Origin: Corallococcus sp. NCRR
Lineage (GTDB): Bacteria > Myxococcota > Myxococcia > Myxococcales > Myxococcaceae
Reading direction: 5' to 3'
Length of the DNA: 64,000 nucleotides
Assembly: GCF_026965535.1 (NCBI RefSeq)
Contig: NZ_CP114039.1
Span: 8,849,461 to 8,913,460 of the forward strand
Shown here: positions 8,049-16,729 of the stretch, in pieces
Layout of the letters: each line of letters opens with the position of its first letter
Numbering within the stretch: the stretch's first letter is position 1
Notes under the pieces: model-generated
Databases searched by the model: none
The model's input: only the letters and a program-made list of their open reading frames with translations
What the model was told of the DNA's origin: nothing
Made by a program: the position numbers and the translations under genes

Positions 8049-9659
8049 ATGGAAACGTCGGGCCGCGGTGACTGGAAGCGTCGCGAGGGACTGGGCAGCG
8101 CCCTGGCCCAGGTGGGTATCGTCGCCGTGCTGCTGGCGGCCGGGGTCGCCTGGTACGTGCACCGGGGACAGGTGCGCCAGGAGGTGGACGCCCACCTGCG
8201 CACGGCGCGCTCCGCGGTGCTGAAGGGCAACCCCAGCGACCTGGCCATGGCGCAGCAGAACCTGGAGGCCCTCTTCGCGCTCGCGCCGGATTCGCGCGAC
8301 GCGCGGGCGCTGGCCGCGGATCTCCAGGCGGAGCTGTGGCTCACCCACCACCAGCCCGGCGCGGAGGCGAAGGCGCGCGAGCAGTTGGAGCGCGCGGAGG
8401 CGCTGGGCTCGCGCTCCGGTGAGCGCTACGGCGCCCGGGCCCTGCTGCTCGTGGGCGCGGGACAGACGGCGGAGGCGAACAAGCTGCTGGAAGAACTCAA
8501 GGCCCAGGGCGCCAACAGCCCCCGGCTGACGCTGGCCCAGGCGCGGCTGCTGCAGAAGGAGGGGCGCCTCTCCGAGGCCCGTCAGGCCTTCGCGCGCGCG
8601 GCGGAGGGGGCCTGGAAGGATCCACGCTTCTCCTCGGCCTATGGAGAAGCGCTGCTCGACGAGGGCATGTTCCCCCAGGCGGTGGAGGCCTTCGGACGCG
8701 CCACCACCGCGAACCCGGACCACCTGCTGTCGCGGGTGACGTCCACCCTGGCGCAGCTGTACGCGGGGCGGCCTTCGGACGGGGCGGCGGCGTTGATGGA
8801 GGAGGTGCGCTCGCGCGGCAAGGAGCTGACGCCCGCGCTCCAGGCCCGCGTGGCGGTGGTCCAGGCGGAGGTCGCCCTGGCGAAGGGCGCTCCCGACGAA
8901 GCGCTCACCCACGTGGACGCGGCGCTGAAGGCCTGGCCGGAGGACCACTACGCCCTCTTCACCCGGGGCCGTGCGCTCGCGGTGAAGCGCGCCCCGGAGG
9001 CCCGCCAGGCCTTCGAGGCGGCGGTGGCGAAGCGGCCCACCGCGCCGCTGCTGACGCTGGAGGGCGCGCGGATGCTCCAGGCCCAGGGCGACGGCGAGGG
9101 CGCGCTGGCCATGCTGGACGCCTACGAGAAGACCTTCCACGCGGTGAAGACGCGGACGGCGGACGGCAAGGAGCTGCCCGCGCTGGACCGGGACGACCGG
9201 TACTGGCTCGCGCGCGGCGGCGTGATGGAGGCGGCCGGCCGTCAGGACGACGCGCTCGCGGCCTACGACAAGGCGCTCTCGGCGCGCGGCGTGGGGCTGG
9301 CGCGGGCGCAGTACGCCAAGGGCGCGCTGCTGCTCGCGCGCAAGGACTTCGACGGCGCGAAGTCGCTGCTCACCGCCGTGGCCCCGGAGACGGGCGCGGG
9401 CAGCATGCCGGAGGCGTACGCGGCGCTGGGGGAGCTGCTCTTCGCCCAGGGCGAGTTCGCCGCCGGGTGCCAGCAGCACTACTTCTCACTCGTGCGCGCC
9501 CGCGCCCAGGGCGCGCCCGTGGAGCAGCTGGCCACGCGCGCCAACGACATCAAGAAGCGCCTGGAAACCAGCGGCCAGCCCGCCATGGCCAAGGCCTGGC
9601 TCACGGAGGCAGGGCCGCTCTTCAGCGGCGGCAACGACGCTGGCGCGGTGACGCGCTAG
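8049..9659 (+). CDS. Membrane-anchored TPR protein
   Basis: A 536-residue protein with one N-terminal membrane segment (about residues 21-38, ALAQVGIVAVLLAAGVAWYV) and a long TPR array from about 45 to 510. The array shows recurring TPR residues such as Ala8, Gly and Pro32-like positions: LFALAPDSRDA, AFGRATTANPDH, ALDAYEKTF. Such proteins are scaffolds and carry no catalytic motif. A GTGAGG lies eight bases before the ATG. The stop overlaps the stop of the convergent gene in a shared CTAG. The partner is unknown. Confidence 0.82.
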   Translation: METSGRGDWKRREGLGSALAQVGIVAVLLAAGVAWYVHRGQVRQEVDAHLRTARSAVLKGNPSDLAMAQQNLEALFALAPDSRDARALAADLQAELWLTHHQPGAEAKAREQLERAEALGSRSGERYGARALLLVGAGQTAEANKLLEELKAQGANSPRLTLAQARLLQKEGRLSEARQAFARAAEGAWKDPRFSSAYGEALLDEGMFPQAVEAFGRATTANPDHLLSRVTSTLAQLYAGRPSDGAAALMEEVRSRGKELTPALQARVAVVQAEVALAKGAPDEALTHVDAALKAWPEDHYALFTRGRALAVKRAPEARQAFEAAVAKRPTAPLLTLEGARMLQAQGDGEGALAMLDAYEKTFHAVKTRTADGKELPALDRDDRYWLARGGVMEAAGRQDDALAAYDKALSARGVGLARAQYAKGALLLARKDFDGAKSLLTAVAPETGAGSMPEAYAALGELLFAQGEFAAGCQQHYFSLVRARAQGAPVEQLATRANDIKKRLETSGQPAMAKAWLTEAGPLFSGGNDAGAVTR

Positions 9660-10147
9660 AGCAGCTCCGAGGGGTCCAACTGGCGCTGCGTCGCCTTCAC
9701 CACGCGCCACTCGCCATCATCCTCCTTCTCGAAGGTGCCCTCGATGGCGTAGGCGTTGAGGACGCTGTCCTTCGCCAGGTCCTCCAGCTTGTCCGCCTCC
9801 GAGCGGCCGAAGATGAAGCGCGCCTGGAAGTCGCCCTGCGTGGGTGACACCTCGTGCACGTCGATGTCGGTGGTGAAGATGCGGACCCACTGGCCGCGCA
9901 GCACCTGCGCGGTCAGGATGCCGCGCACGTCCTGCTTGCTCCAGCCGTCCTTCGTCTTGAAGCGCTCGGACACGCCCTCCATCACCCCGCCCACGTCCTT
10001 CTCCTCCGCCGAGCGCGTCATCGCGATGATGCGCCGGGTGACGGCGTCCTTCACGCCCGGCTCCTCGCGCGGCCAGAAGAACAGCACGAGCGCCGCGGCG
10101 GCCACCGCCGCCATGCCGCTCACCACCCGGGTTCGAGTCAGCACCAT
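9656..10147 (-). CDS. Membrane-anchored NTF2-like hypothetical protein
   Basis: A 163-residue protein with one N-terminal hydrophobic anchor (about residues 8-24) and a soluble part with an NTF2-like pattern: a helix with MTRSAEEKDVGGVMEGVSERF, strands, then a final GEWRVVKATQRQL. I do not recognise a specific family. It starts one base after the stop codon of the cyclic-nucleotide-binding gene upstream on the minus strand, so both sit on one transcript. It may therefore share that gene's signal. Its stop overlaps the convergent TPR gene at CTAG. Confidence 0.65.
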   Translation of the reverse strand: MVLTRTRVVSGMAAVAAAALVLFFWPREEPGVKDAVTRRIIAMTRSAEEKDVGGVMEGVSERFKTKDGWSKQDVRGILTAQVLRGQWVRIFTTDIDVHEVSPTQGDFQARFIFGRSEADKLEDLAKDSVLNAYAIEGTFEKEDDGEWRVVKATQRQLDPSELL

Positions 10148-10148
10148 C

Positions 10149-11486
10149 TCAGGCGGCCCCGGTCTCCGGCTCCAGCATCATGTCGTCCGCGTCGATGATC
10201 TCCAGCGGGCGCAGCGCTTCGCCAATCTGCTTCAGGCGGCGGTCGGACAGCTGCTCCAGGTACGTGCGGATGTTGGGGAAGGTCCTCACCAGCTCCTGGA
10301 AGGCCTCGCGCTTGAGCCACCCCGCCGCCGTCTTGCGCGTCACGGACACCGTGGCCGTGGCCCTCAGGCCCGTGAGGAGGGAAATCTCCCCCGCCACGTC
10401 GCCCTCGCGCAGCACGCCCAGCGTCACCATGCCGCCCGCCGGGTCCTCCTTCTGCACCGTCAGCTCGCCGGCCAGCACCAGGAAGAGGCCCTGGGAGTAC
10501 TCGCCCTCCACCAGGACCTTCTCGCCGGGCTGCAGCGCGCGGAAGGTGAAGCGCTGGAAGAACGCGCCCCGCTCCGACTCCGGCAGCTGCTGGAACAGGG
10601 GCGAGTTCGCCATCAGGTTGCGCATCATGCGCTGCTGCGCGAAGTCCGCCAGCAGCTGCGGCACCGCCGGGTGGCTCTTGGCCACCGCGTTGAGGTGCTC
10701 GCGGCGGATCTCGAAGACCTCCGAGTCCGACACCGCCGTCACCGACGCGGTGGGCGGCGCGCCCGTGAGCAGCGCCAGCTCCCCGAAGATGGAGCCGCCG
10801 CCCAGGAAGCCCAGCGTGCGGTCCTCGCCGTCCGTCTTGCGCGTCACCTCCGCCTTGCCGGCGACGATGACGTGCAGGTGGTCGTCCGGCTCGCCCTCGC
10901 GGCTGATGACCTCCTCCGGCTTGATGGTGCGCCACACCATGCGCCCCACCAGGTCGAAGAACGCGTCCCGGTCCAGGTCCGCGAACAGCGGCAGGGGCGG
11001 ACGGCTCTGCGGATCCGCGGTGCCGCCGGTGTCCGGCGCGGCCAGCACTTCGATGGCGCGGTTGGACAGCTCCTCGCCCACCAGGCCCATCAGGTCCGTG
11101 TCCACCTTGCCGTCGTACAGGTGCTCCGGCGGCAGGGGCGGCGGCACGGCGGCGCGGCCCGGGGCGCTGCGCGCGGCGCGCGAGTGCACGCGGTAGAGCG
11201 TCTCCTTCAGGCGGCGCTCGTTCGGCGACAGCTCCAGGGCCAGCTTGCACGCGGCCATGGCGCTCAGGAGGTAGTCGCGGCGCAAGAGCCCCTCCGCGCA
11301 CGCGTGGTACGCGGTGACGGCGCGCTCGCGCTCCCCCAGCTCCGCCAGACACCGGGACGCCAGCATGCGCGAGCGGTGGTCGGCGGGCACGCGGCGAACG
11401 GCCTCCGCGAAGACGGCGAGGGCGCGCTCGAACTGGCGCTCCTCGAACAGGTCCATGCCCAGCTCACGCAACGACGACTCGTTCAT
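10149..11486 (-). CDS. TPR protein with two cyclic-nucleotide-binding domains
   Basis: A 445-residue cytoplasmic protein: TPR-like helices (about 1-95), a Pro/Ala linker, then two CRP-type cyclic-nucleotide-binding domains (about 165-285 and 295-410). There is no DNA-binding helix-turn-helix, so it is a sensor or scaffold and not a CRP-type regulator. In the phosphate-binding cassette the second domain keeps both the acidic and the arginine residue (AGEISLL and LRATATV). The first keeps Glu in FGELALL but has PPTASV where Arg is expected. The second domain is thus the better candidate to bind cAMP or cGMP. It is followed one base later by the membrane-anchored NTF2-like gene. Confidence 0.85.
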   Translation of the reverse strand: MNESSLRELGMDLFEERQFERALAVFAEAVRRVPADHRSRMLASRCLAELGERERAVTAYHACAEGLLRRDYLLSAMAACKLALELSPNERRLKETLYRVHSRAARSAPGRAAVPPPLPPEHLYDGKVDTDLMGLVGEELSNRAIEVLAAPDTGGTADPQSRPPLPLFADLDRDAFFDLVGRMVWRTIKPEEVISREGEPDDHLHVIVAGKAEVTRKTDGEDRTLGFLGGGSIFGELALLTGAPPTASVTAVSDSEVFEIRREHLNAVAKSHPAVPQLLADFAQQRMMRNLMANSPLFQQLPESERGAFFQRFTFRALQPGEKVLVEGEYSQGLFLVLAGELTVQKEDPAGGMVTLGVLREGDVAGEISLLTGLRATATVSVTRKTAAGWLKREAFQELVRTFPNIRTYLEQLSDRRLKQIGEALRPLEIIDADDMMLEPETGAA

Positions 11487-11535
11487 CCAGTGTCTCCAGA
11501 CCGCTCAACGACGACAGGGGTGACAGGAATCCATG

Positions 11536-11572
11536 AAAAGAGGCCGCCTACCCCATGGCACGGGCGGCGGCC
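11536..11572 (-). terminator. Rho-independent terminator after the FHA-TPR gene
   Basis: On the minus strand GGCCGCC (11572-11566) pairs with GGCGGCC (11548-11542) and is followed by TCTTTT (11541-11536). The 17-base loop can fold further (GCCC with GGGG). It lies 20 bases after the FHA gene stop and before the cyclic-nucleotide gene, which suggests separate transcription units. Confidence 0.6.
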
Positions 11573-11592
11573 CCTGACGCAAGAGCTTCGCG

Positions 11593-13653
11593 CTACGAAC
11601 CGCCAGCCTTCTGCAGCTCGCTCAGCGCCATCTCCGCCTTGCGCTTCACGTCCGCGCCCTCCGCGGAGGATTCGATGACGATCTTGAACTGCTCCGTCGC
11701 CAGGGCGGGGTCGCGGTCGCGCGAGATGTACGCCGACAGGTACAGCTCCTCCACCTTCTTCTGGAGCTCATCCAGGCCGTCGCGGGCGCGCGAGTCGCCC
11801 GGGTTGAGGCGCAGCGCCTCGCGGAAGCTGCGGCCCGCCAGCGGGTACTCCTTGCGCTTGAAGGCCGCCTTCCCCGCCGCCACCGACGCGGAGGCCAGCT
11901 CGTTGTCCAGCGTGTCGCCCAGCGAGCCCGCGAAGCCGATCTGCCGGTACACCTCCGCCGCGCGGCGCAGCGGCTTCACGGAGGCCTCCAGCGCGTTGTT
12001 CTCATACTTCTTCTGGCCCTCCTCGAAGGCGGAGCGGAACTGGGGGATGAGCTTCTTCAGGTTGCGCGCGCGGGCCTGGATGTCCGCCTCGCCGCGGAAC
12101 TTGTCCATCACCCGGTCCACCTCCAGCGACGCGCGCTGGAAGTCCCCGCCGTTGAAGCGGCGCTCCACGTCCTGGAAGGCCTCCGCCACGAACTCCGCGC
12201 GGCGCTGCTTGGCGTTCTCCGCGGCCACCGCCTGACGGATGCCGGCCTGCCGCGCGGCCTGCTGCGCCTCCTTGGCCAGCTGGTTCACCAGGTCCGTGAG
12301 CTTCTCCTCGTAGAGCGAGCGCGTGCCCTGCGGCAGCTCCGCGATGAGGGTGCGCGCGTCGTCCGGCCGGCGCTCGTTCAGCGCCGCCTCCACGAGGCTC
12401 AGCGTGTACGCCTGCTCCCTGGCGTCCAGCTCCTCCTCCAGCTTCTTGCGCGCCTCGTCCGTGCGCGCCGTACCCTGCGGCGTGCCGGTCAGCTTCTGGC
12501 GCGCCTCCGGGTAGCGGTTCTCCGCCATCAGGTCCCGGGTCGCCTGGAAGGCGTCCATGATGTCCTGGAGCTGCTGCGCCGCCTTGGCCACGCCGTCCAC
12601 GTCGATGCCCACGCGCAGCTTCTCCGCCTCCTGGGCGAAGCGCACCGCGTCCGTGTATTCGCCGTCGCGCACCTTGTCGCGCGCGCGCTGCATCAGCTCC
12701 TGGGCGCGCGCCTGGTTGGGGTCCACCACCGGCTTGGGCGGCGGCTTGTTCCCGCCGGACATGGCCAGGCCGGCGATCAGCATCAGGAGCAAAAGGCCGC
12801 CCACCGCCGCGCCCACCTTCATCTTGAAGGTGGGCTTGAAGCCCTCGCGCGCCGACGAGCGCACCGGACGCGGCCGGGGCACGCCCGTCTTGCGCGCCTT
12901 CTCGTCGCGCATCAGGTCCGCGAGCTTGTAGTTCGCGTTGGTCTTCTCATCCAGGCGCGGGTCCTTCTTCTCCTCCTTCTTTTCCTCCTTCTTCTCCTCC
13001 GACTCGCCGGACTCGGCCTTGGCGCGCATCTCCTTGATGAGCTCGCCCTCGTCCACGAAGCGCAGGCGCGTCTTGCCCACGGAGATTTCATCCCCGTGCT
13101 TGAGGATGCACTCGTCGACCTTCTGGTCGTTCACCTGGGTGCCGGAGATGCCGCCCAGGTCGCGCATCACCACGCCGCTCTCGCCGTAGACGAGCTCCAG
13201 GTGGCGCCGGGACACGGTCTGGTCGCCCAGGGCGAAGTCGCAGTCCTTGCTGCGCCCCACCACCATGCGCACGCCCTTGAAGCGCTTCTTGCGCCCCTTG
13301 TCCGGGCCATCCAGCACCAGCATCAGCACCGGGGGGCCGGCGCGCGTCGTCTCGGAGTTGTCCTCCTCCTCGGCGGGCTCCTCCGCCTCCGGCCGCACGT
13401 CTTCAATGGAGGCCACCCGCGTCTCGCCCGTGCGCGAACGCACGGGCTCCGCGTCGCCGTACAGCTCCGGGTCCCCGCCCTCCTGGCTGTCGTCCTCGCC
13501 GGAGAGCGGCGCGGACCAGTCTTCATCCGGCACGGCGGAGACGCGGCGCGAGCCACCCCCCGCGGGAGCTTTGGGTCGGCGGTCCGCCGTCGCGCCCCCG
13601 GCCGAACGGCCGGTGCCCGAACGCGATGACGGTGATGGACGGCGAGGAGGCAT
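11593..13653 (-). CDS. FHA-domain membrane protein with TPR region
   Basis: A 686-residue protein starting MPPRRPS at 13653; a longer frame upstream looks non-coding. Layout: a disordered Ser/Arg/acidic N-terminus (1-105), an FHA domain (about 107-200), a Lys/Glu tract near 217-231, one membrane segment (about 278-299), then about 385 residues of TPR-like helices outside the cytoplasm. FHA domains bind phosphothreonine. The binding residues are intact: GRS (133-135), SRRH (148-151) and Asn175. The topology implies a cytoplasmic phosphopeptide sensor joined to an outer scaffold, which may be read by the Ser/Thr kinases common in myxobacteria. The kinase partner is not in the window. Confidence 0.82.
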   Translation of the reverse strand: MPPRRPSPSSRSGTGRSAGGATADRRPKAPAGGGSRRVSAVPDEDWSAPLSGEDDSQEGGDPELYGDAEPVRSRTGETRVASIEDVRPEAEEPAEEEDNSETTRAGPPVLMLVLDGPDKGRKKRFKGVRMVVGRSKDCDFALGDQTVSRRHLELVYGESGVVMRDLGGISGTQVNDQKVDECILKHGDEISVGKTRLRFVDEGELIKEMRAKAESGESEEKKEEKKEEKKDPRLDEKTNANYKLADLMRDEKARKTGVPRPRPVRSSAREGFKPTFKMKVGAAVGGLLLLMLIAGLAMSGGNKPPPKPVVDPNQARAQELMQRARDKVRDGEYTDAVRFAQEAEKLRVGIDVDGVAKAAQQLQDIMDAFQATRDLMAENRYPEARQKLTGTPQGTARTDEARKKLEEELDAREQAYTLSLVEAALNERRPDDARTLIAELPQGTRSLYEEKLTDLVNQLAKEAQQAARQAGIRQAVAAENAKQRRAEFVAEAFQDVERRFNGGDFQRASLEVDRVMDKFRGEADIQARARNLKKLIPQFRSAFEEGQKKYENNALEASVKPLRRAAEVYRQIGFAGSLGDTLDNELASASVAAGKAAFKRKEYPLAGRSFREALRLNPGDSRARDGLDELQKKVEELYLSAYISRDRDPALATEQFKIVIESSAEGADVKRKAEMALSELQKAGGS

Positions 13654-13690
13654 GGTGGGTCCAGGTTGAAGCGGCGGACATCTTAGAGCG

Positions 13691-13706
13691 CCCACCGCAC
13701 GGTGGG
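13691..13706. promoter_or_regulatory. 16-base inverted repeat between divergent genes
   Basis: CCCACCG, two bases, CGGTGGG: a perfect 7-base dyad, 38 bases upstream of the FHA gene and 124 bases upstream of tldD. It is placed as an operator for either gene, most simply the FHA gene. No regulator can be named. Confidence 0.35.
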
Positions 13707-13829
13707 AATGCGCTCCCAGCGTTCCTTTCAGGGAAGACGGGCTCATTCCGGTTCGTTGGCCCGCACGGCGTCCCGTCTCCGATGTAGGTTTCCTCCATTC
13801 CCGCTTCCCCAAGAGCCACGAGCCCCTCC

Positions 13830-15311
13830 ATGCCCCGAGCCCTCGCGTCCTCCCGGCGCGCCCGTCCCGCCCAGCTCGCCCCCCCGGCCGCGCGGCGGGC
13901 GGCCGCCTCCCCGCTCCTGCCCCCCGGTCTGCTGGAACGTCTGCTGGCGGAAGCCATGGGCAAGGGCGCGGACTTCGCGGAGGTGTACGTGGAGCGCACG
14001 TCCACCACCGCCGTGGTGCTGGAGGAGCAGCGCATCCGCAGCGCGCAGGTGGGCCTGGTCCAGGGCGTGGGCGTGCGCGTGATTGCCGGGGCCAAGGTGG
14101 GCTACGCCTACTCCGACGACTGGGACGAGGCCGCGCTCGTGCGCGCCGCGCGCACCGCCGCGATGATCGCCCAGGGCGGCGGCTCCGAGCGCGCCTACCC
14201 CGTCAAGCGCGTGCCGGTGCCCAGCCATTACCGGATCGGCCAGCCGCTGGAGGACGTGGCGGTGGCGCGCAAGACGGCGCTGCTCACCCGCGCGGACAAG
14301 GCGGCCCGCGCCTTCGACTCGCGCATCCAGCAGGTGAACGCGTCCTACGTGGATCAGACGCGCAGGATCGCCGTGGCCAACACCACCGGCCGCTTCAGCG
14401 AGGACACGCAGGACCAGTCCCGCATGAGCGTGCACGTGGTGGCGCTGGGGAAGAACGGCGAGCGGCGAACCGGCATGTACGGCAGCGGCGGCCGGGTGTC
14501 CTTCAGCTACTGGGACGGCGTGACGCCGGAGTCCGTGGCGGAGGAGGCCGCGCGCCAGGCCATCGCCACGCTGGGCGCCGTGGACTGCGTGGCGGGGCCG
14601 CAGACGGTGGTGCTGGCGCCGGGCTGGAGCGGCATCCTGCTGCACGAGGCGGTGGGCCACGGCCTGGAGGCGGACTTCATCCGCAAGGGCACGTCGCTGT
14701 TCGCGGGTAAGCTGGGGGAGAAGGTGGCCTCCGACCTGGTGACCGTCATCGACGACGGCACGGTGTCCAGCGCGCGCGGCTCCATCAACATCGACGATGA
14801 GGGCGTCCCGGGCGAGCGCAAGGTCCTCATCGAGAACGGCGTCCTCAAGGGCTACCTCTATGATCAGCTCAACGCGAAGCTGATGAACCAGCGCTCCACG
14901 GGCTCGGGGAGGCGCGAGTCGTTCAAGAGCCTGCCCCTGCCGCGCATGACGAACACCTTCCTGGCGCCCGGGGACCACGCGCCGGAGGACATCCTCAAGG
15001 AGGTGAAGCGCGGGCTGTACTGCGCCACCTTCGGCGGGGGCCAGGTGGACATCAGCAACGGCAACTTCGTCTTCGAGGTCAGCGAGGCCTACCAGATTGA
15101 AGACGGCAAGCTGGGGCGCCCGGTGAAGAACGCCATCCTGATTGGCGTGGGGCCGGAGGCGCTGAAGAACATCAGCCGCGTGGGCTGCGACCCGATGCCG
15201 GACCCCGGCATGGGCGTCTGCGTGAAGGACGGGCAGATGATGCCCGTGGGGGTGGGCCTGCCCACCGTGCGCATCGACAACGTCACCGTGGGCGGAACGA
15301 AGGTCGGCTGA
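13830..15311 (+). CDS. tldD: TldD metalloprotease subunit
   Basis: A 493-residue TldD protein. TldD forms the catalytic half of the TldD/TldE zinc protease that degrades unfolded peptides; in other bacteria it matures microcins and helps degrade CcdA. The zinc motif HEAVGHGLE (HExxxH) is present near residue 272, and the glycine-rich C-terminus (MPVGVGLPTVRIDNVTVGG) is typical. The first about 30 residues are an Ala/Arg-rich extension that is longer than in enterobacterial TldD. They contain a paired Arg but no clear hydrophobic core. The tldE partner starts nine bases downstream, so the complex is made from one operon. Confidence 0.93.
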   Translation: MPRALASSRRARPAQLAPPAARRAAASPLLPPGLLERLLAEAMGKGADFAEVYVERTSTTAVVLEEQRIRSAQVGLVQGVGVRVIAGAKVGYAYSDDWDEAALVRAARTAAMIAQGGGSERAYPVKRVPVPSHYRIGQPLEDVAVARKTALLTRADKAARAFDSRIQQVNASYVDQTRRIAVANTTGRFSEDTQDQSRMSVHVVALGKNGERRTGMYGSGGRVSFSYWDGVTPESVAEEAARQAIATLGAVDCVAGPQTVVLAPGWSGILLHEAVGHGLEADFIRKGTSLFAGKLGEKVASDLVTVIDDGTVSSARGSINIDDEGVPGERKVLIENGVLKGYLYDQLNAKLMNQRSTGSGRRESFKSLPLPRMTNTFLAPGDHAPEDILKEVKRGLYCATFGGGQVDISNGNFVFEVSEAYQIEDGKLGRPVKNAILIGVGPEALKNISRVGCDPMPDPGMGVCVKDGQMMPVGVGLPTVRIDNVTVGGTKVG

Positions 15312-15319
15312 GGACACCC

Positions 15320-16666
15320 GTGAACTACGAACAGCTCGCGAAGAAAGTGGTCCAGCGCGCCGTGAAGAAGGGCGCGAAGCAGGCGGAGGCGTACCTGGAG
15401 GTGGGCCGCCAGAGCAGCGTGCGCGTCCGCGAAGGGCAGATTGAGGACCTCACGGAGGCCACCAGCAAGGGCCTGGGCCTCCGGGTCATCGTGAAGGACC
15501 GGCTGGGCTTCGCGTACACGTCCGACTTCACGCCCTCGGGGCTGGAGCGCGTGGCGGACCTGGCCGTGCAATTGGCGGAGGCCGCCGCGCCCAACAAGCT
15601 CAACGGCCTGCCCGCCGCGAAGGACCTGGGCAAGCGCGGCGACACCGGCATCCTCTTCGACCCCAAGGTCGCGAACCTGCCCGGGGACTGGAAGATACAA
15701 GCGGCCCTGGAGGCGGAGCGCGCGGGCCGGGCGCAGGACACGCGCGTCGTCACCTTCGACTCCGTGTCCGCGGGCGACTTCGTGGCGGAGGTGTACCTCG
15801 CGTCCAGCGAGGGCGCGTCCGGCGGCTACTCCGGCACGTACGTGTACCTGGTCGCGGTGCCGGTGGCGTCGCAGGACGGGCAGCTCCAGACGGGCTACTG
15901 GCTGGACTACAAGCGCTTCCTGGACGACCTGGAGTCCCCGGAGTCCATCGGCCGCGAGGCCACGAAGCGCGCCGTGCGCATGCTGGGCGCGAAGCCGGTG
16001 AAGACGCAGCAGGTGCCGGTGGTGTTCGACCCGCTGGTGGCCGCGAGCTTCGTGAACAACCTGTCCCAGGCCGCCAACGGCAACGCCGTGTACCAGCAGT
16101 CCAGCGTGCTCGCGCCCCACCTGGGCAAGCGGCTCGCGGGCAAGCACGTCACGCTGGTGGATGACGGCCTGCTCCCCCGGGGCCTGGCCACCGCGCCCTT
16201 CGACGGCGAGGGCGTCCCCACCCGCCGCACGCCCATCCTGGATGAAGGCGTGCTGTCCGGCTTCCTCTACGACGCCTTCACCGCGCGCAAGGCGAAGGCG
16301 CGCACCACGGGCAACGCGTCGCGCGGCTACAGCGCGCTGCCGGGCATCGGCACCACCAACCTCTACCTGGAGAAGGGCACGAAGACGCCGGAGGAGCTGA
16401 TCCGCGAGGTGCCCCAGGGCCTCTACGTCACCGCCCTCCTGGGCCACGGCGCGGATCCGGTGTCCGGGGACATGTCCTGCGGGGCCAACGGCCTTTGGAT
16501 TGAAAACGGTGAGCTGACCCACCCGGTGCAGGAGGTGACGGTCGCGGGCCACCTGCTCCAGATGTTGAAGGACGTGGACGCGGTGGGCAGCGACCTCCAG
16601 TTCCGGGGCGGCAGCGTGGGCGCGCCCACTGTCCGCTTCCGACAGCTCACCGTGTCCGGCGCGTAG
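15320..16666 (+). CDS. tldE: TldE/PmbA protease subunit
   Basis: A 448-residue partner of TldD with the same fold but without the HExxxH zinc site, as expected for TldE/PmbA. It has the N-terminal helix MNYEQLAKKVVQRAVKKGAK, the VRVREGQIEDL strand and the ending SVGAPTVRFRQLTVSGA. The start is GTG at 15320, eight bases after the tldD stop. Co-translation with tldD is likely. The pair forms a ring-like heterodimer in E. coli; the substrate in this organism is not evident from the neighbours. Confidence 0.92.
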   Translation: MNYEQLAKKVVQRAVKKGAKQAEAYLEVGRQSSVRVREGQIEDLTEATSKGLGLRVIVKDRLGFAYTSDFTPSGLERVADLAVQLAEAAAPNKLNGLPAAKDLGKRGDTGILFDPKVANLPGDWKIQAALEAERAGRAQDTRVVTFDSVSAGDFVAEVYLASSEGASGGYSGTYVYLVAVPVASQDGQLQTGYWLDYKRFLDDLESPESIGREATKRAVRMLGAKPVKTQQVPVVFDPLVAASFVNNLSQAANGNAVYQQSSVLAPHLGKRLAGKHVTLVDDGLLPRGLATAPFDGEGVPTRRTPILDEGVLSGFLYDAFTARKAKARTTGNASRGYSALPGIGTTNLYLEKGTKTPEELIREVPQGLYVTALLGHGADPVSGDMSCGANGLWIENGELTHPVQEVTVAGHLLQMLKDVDAVGSDLQFRGGSVGAPTVRFRQLTVSGA

Positions 16667-16729
16667 CCAGCGCCACGCGGTCGCCTACGCTCGCGGACCT
16701 CATTTCCACCGGCACGAGGTGAAGTCCGC

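Noticed and set aside
13830-13920. A twin-arginine signal peptide on TldD
   Set aside because: There is a paired Arg, but the following stretch is Ala/Pro/Arg-rich with no hydrophobic core, and TldD is normally cytoplasmic.
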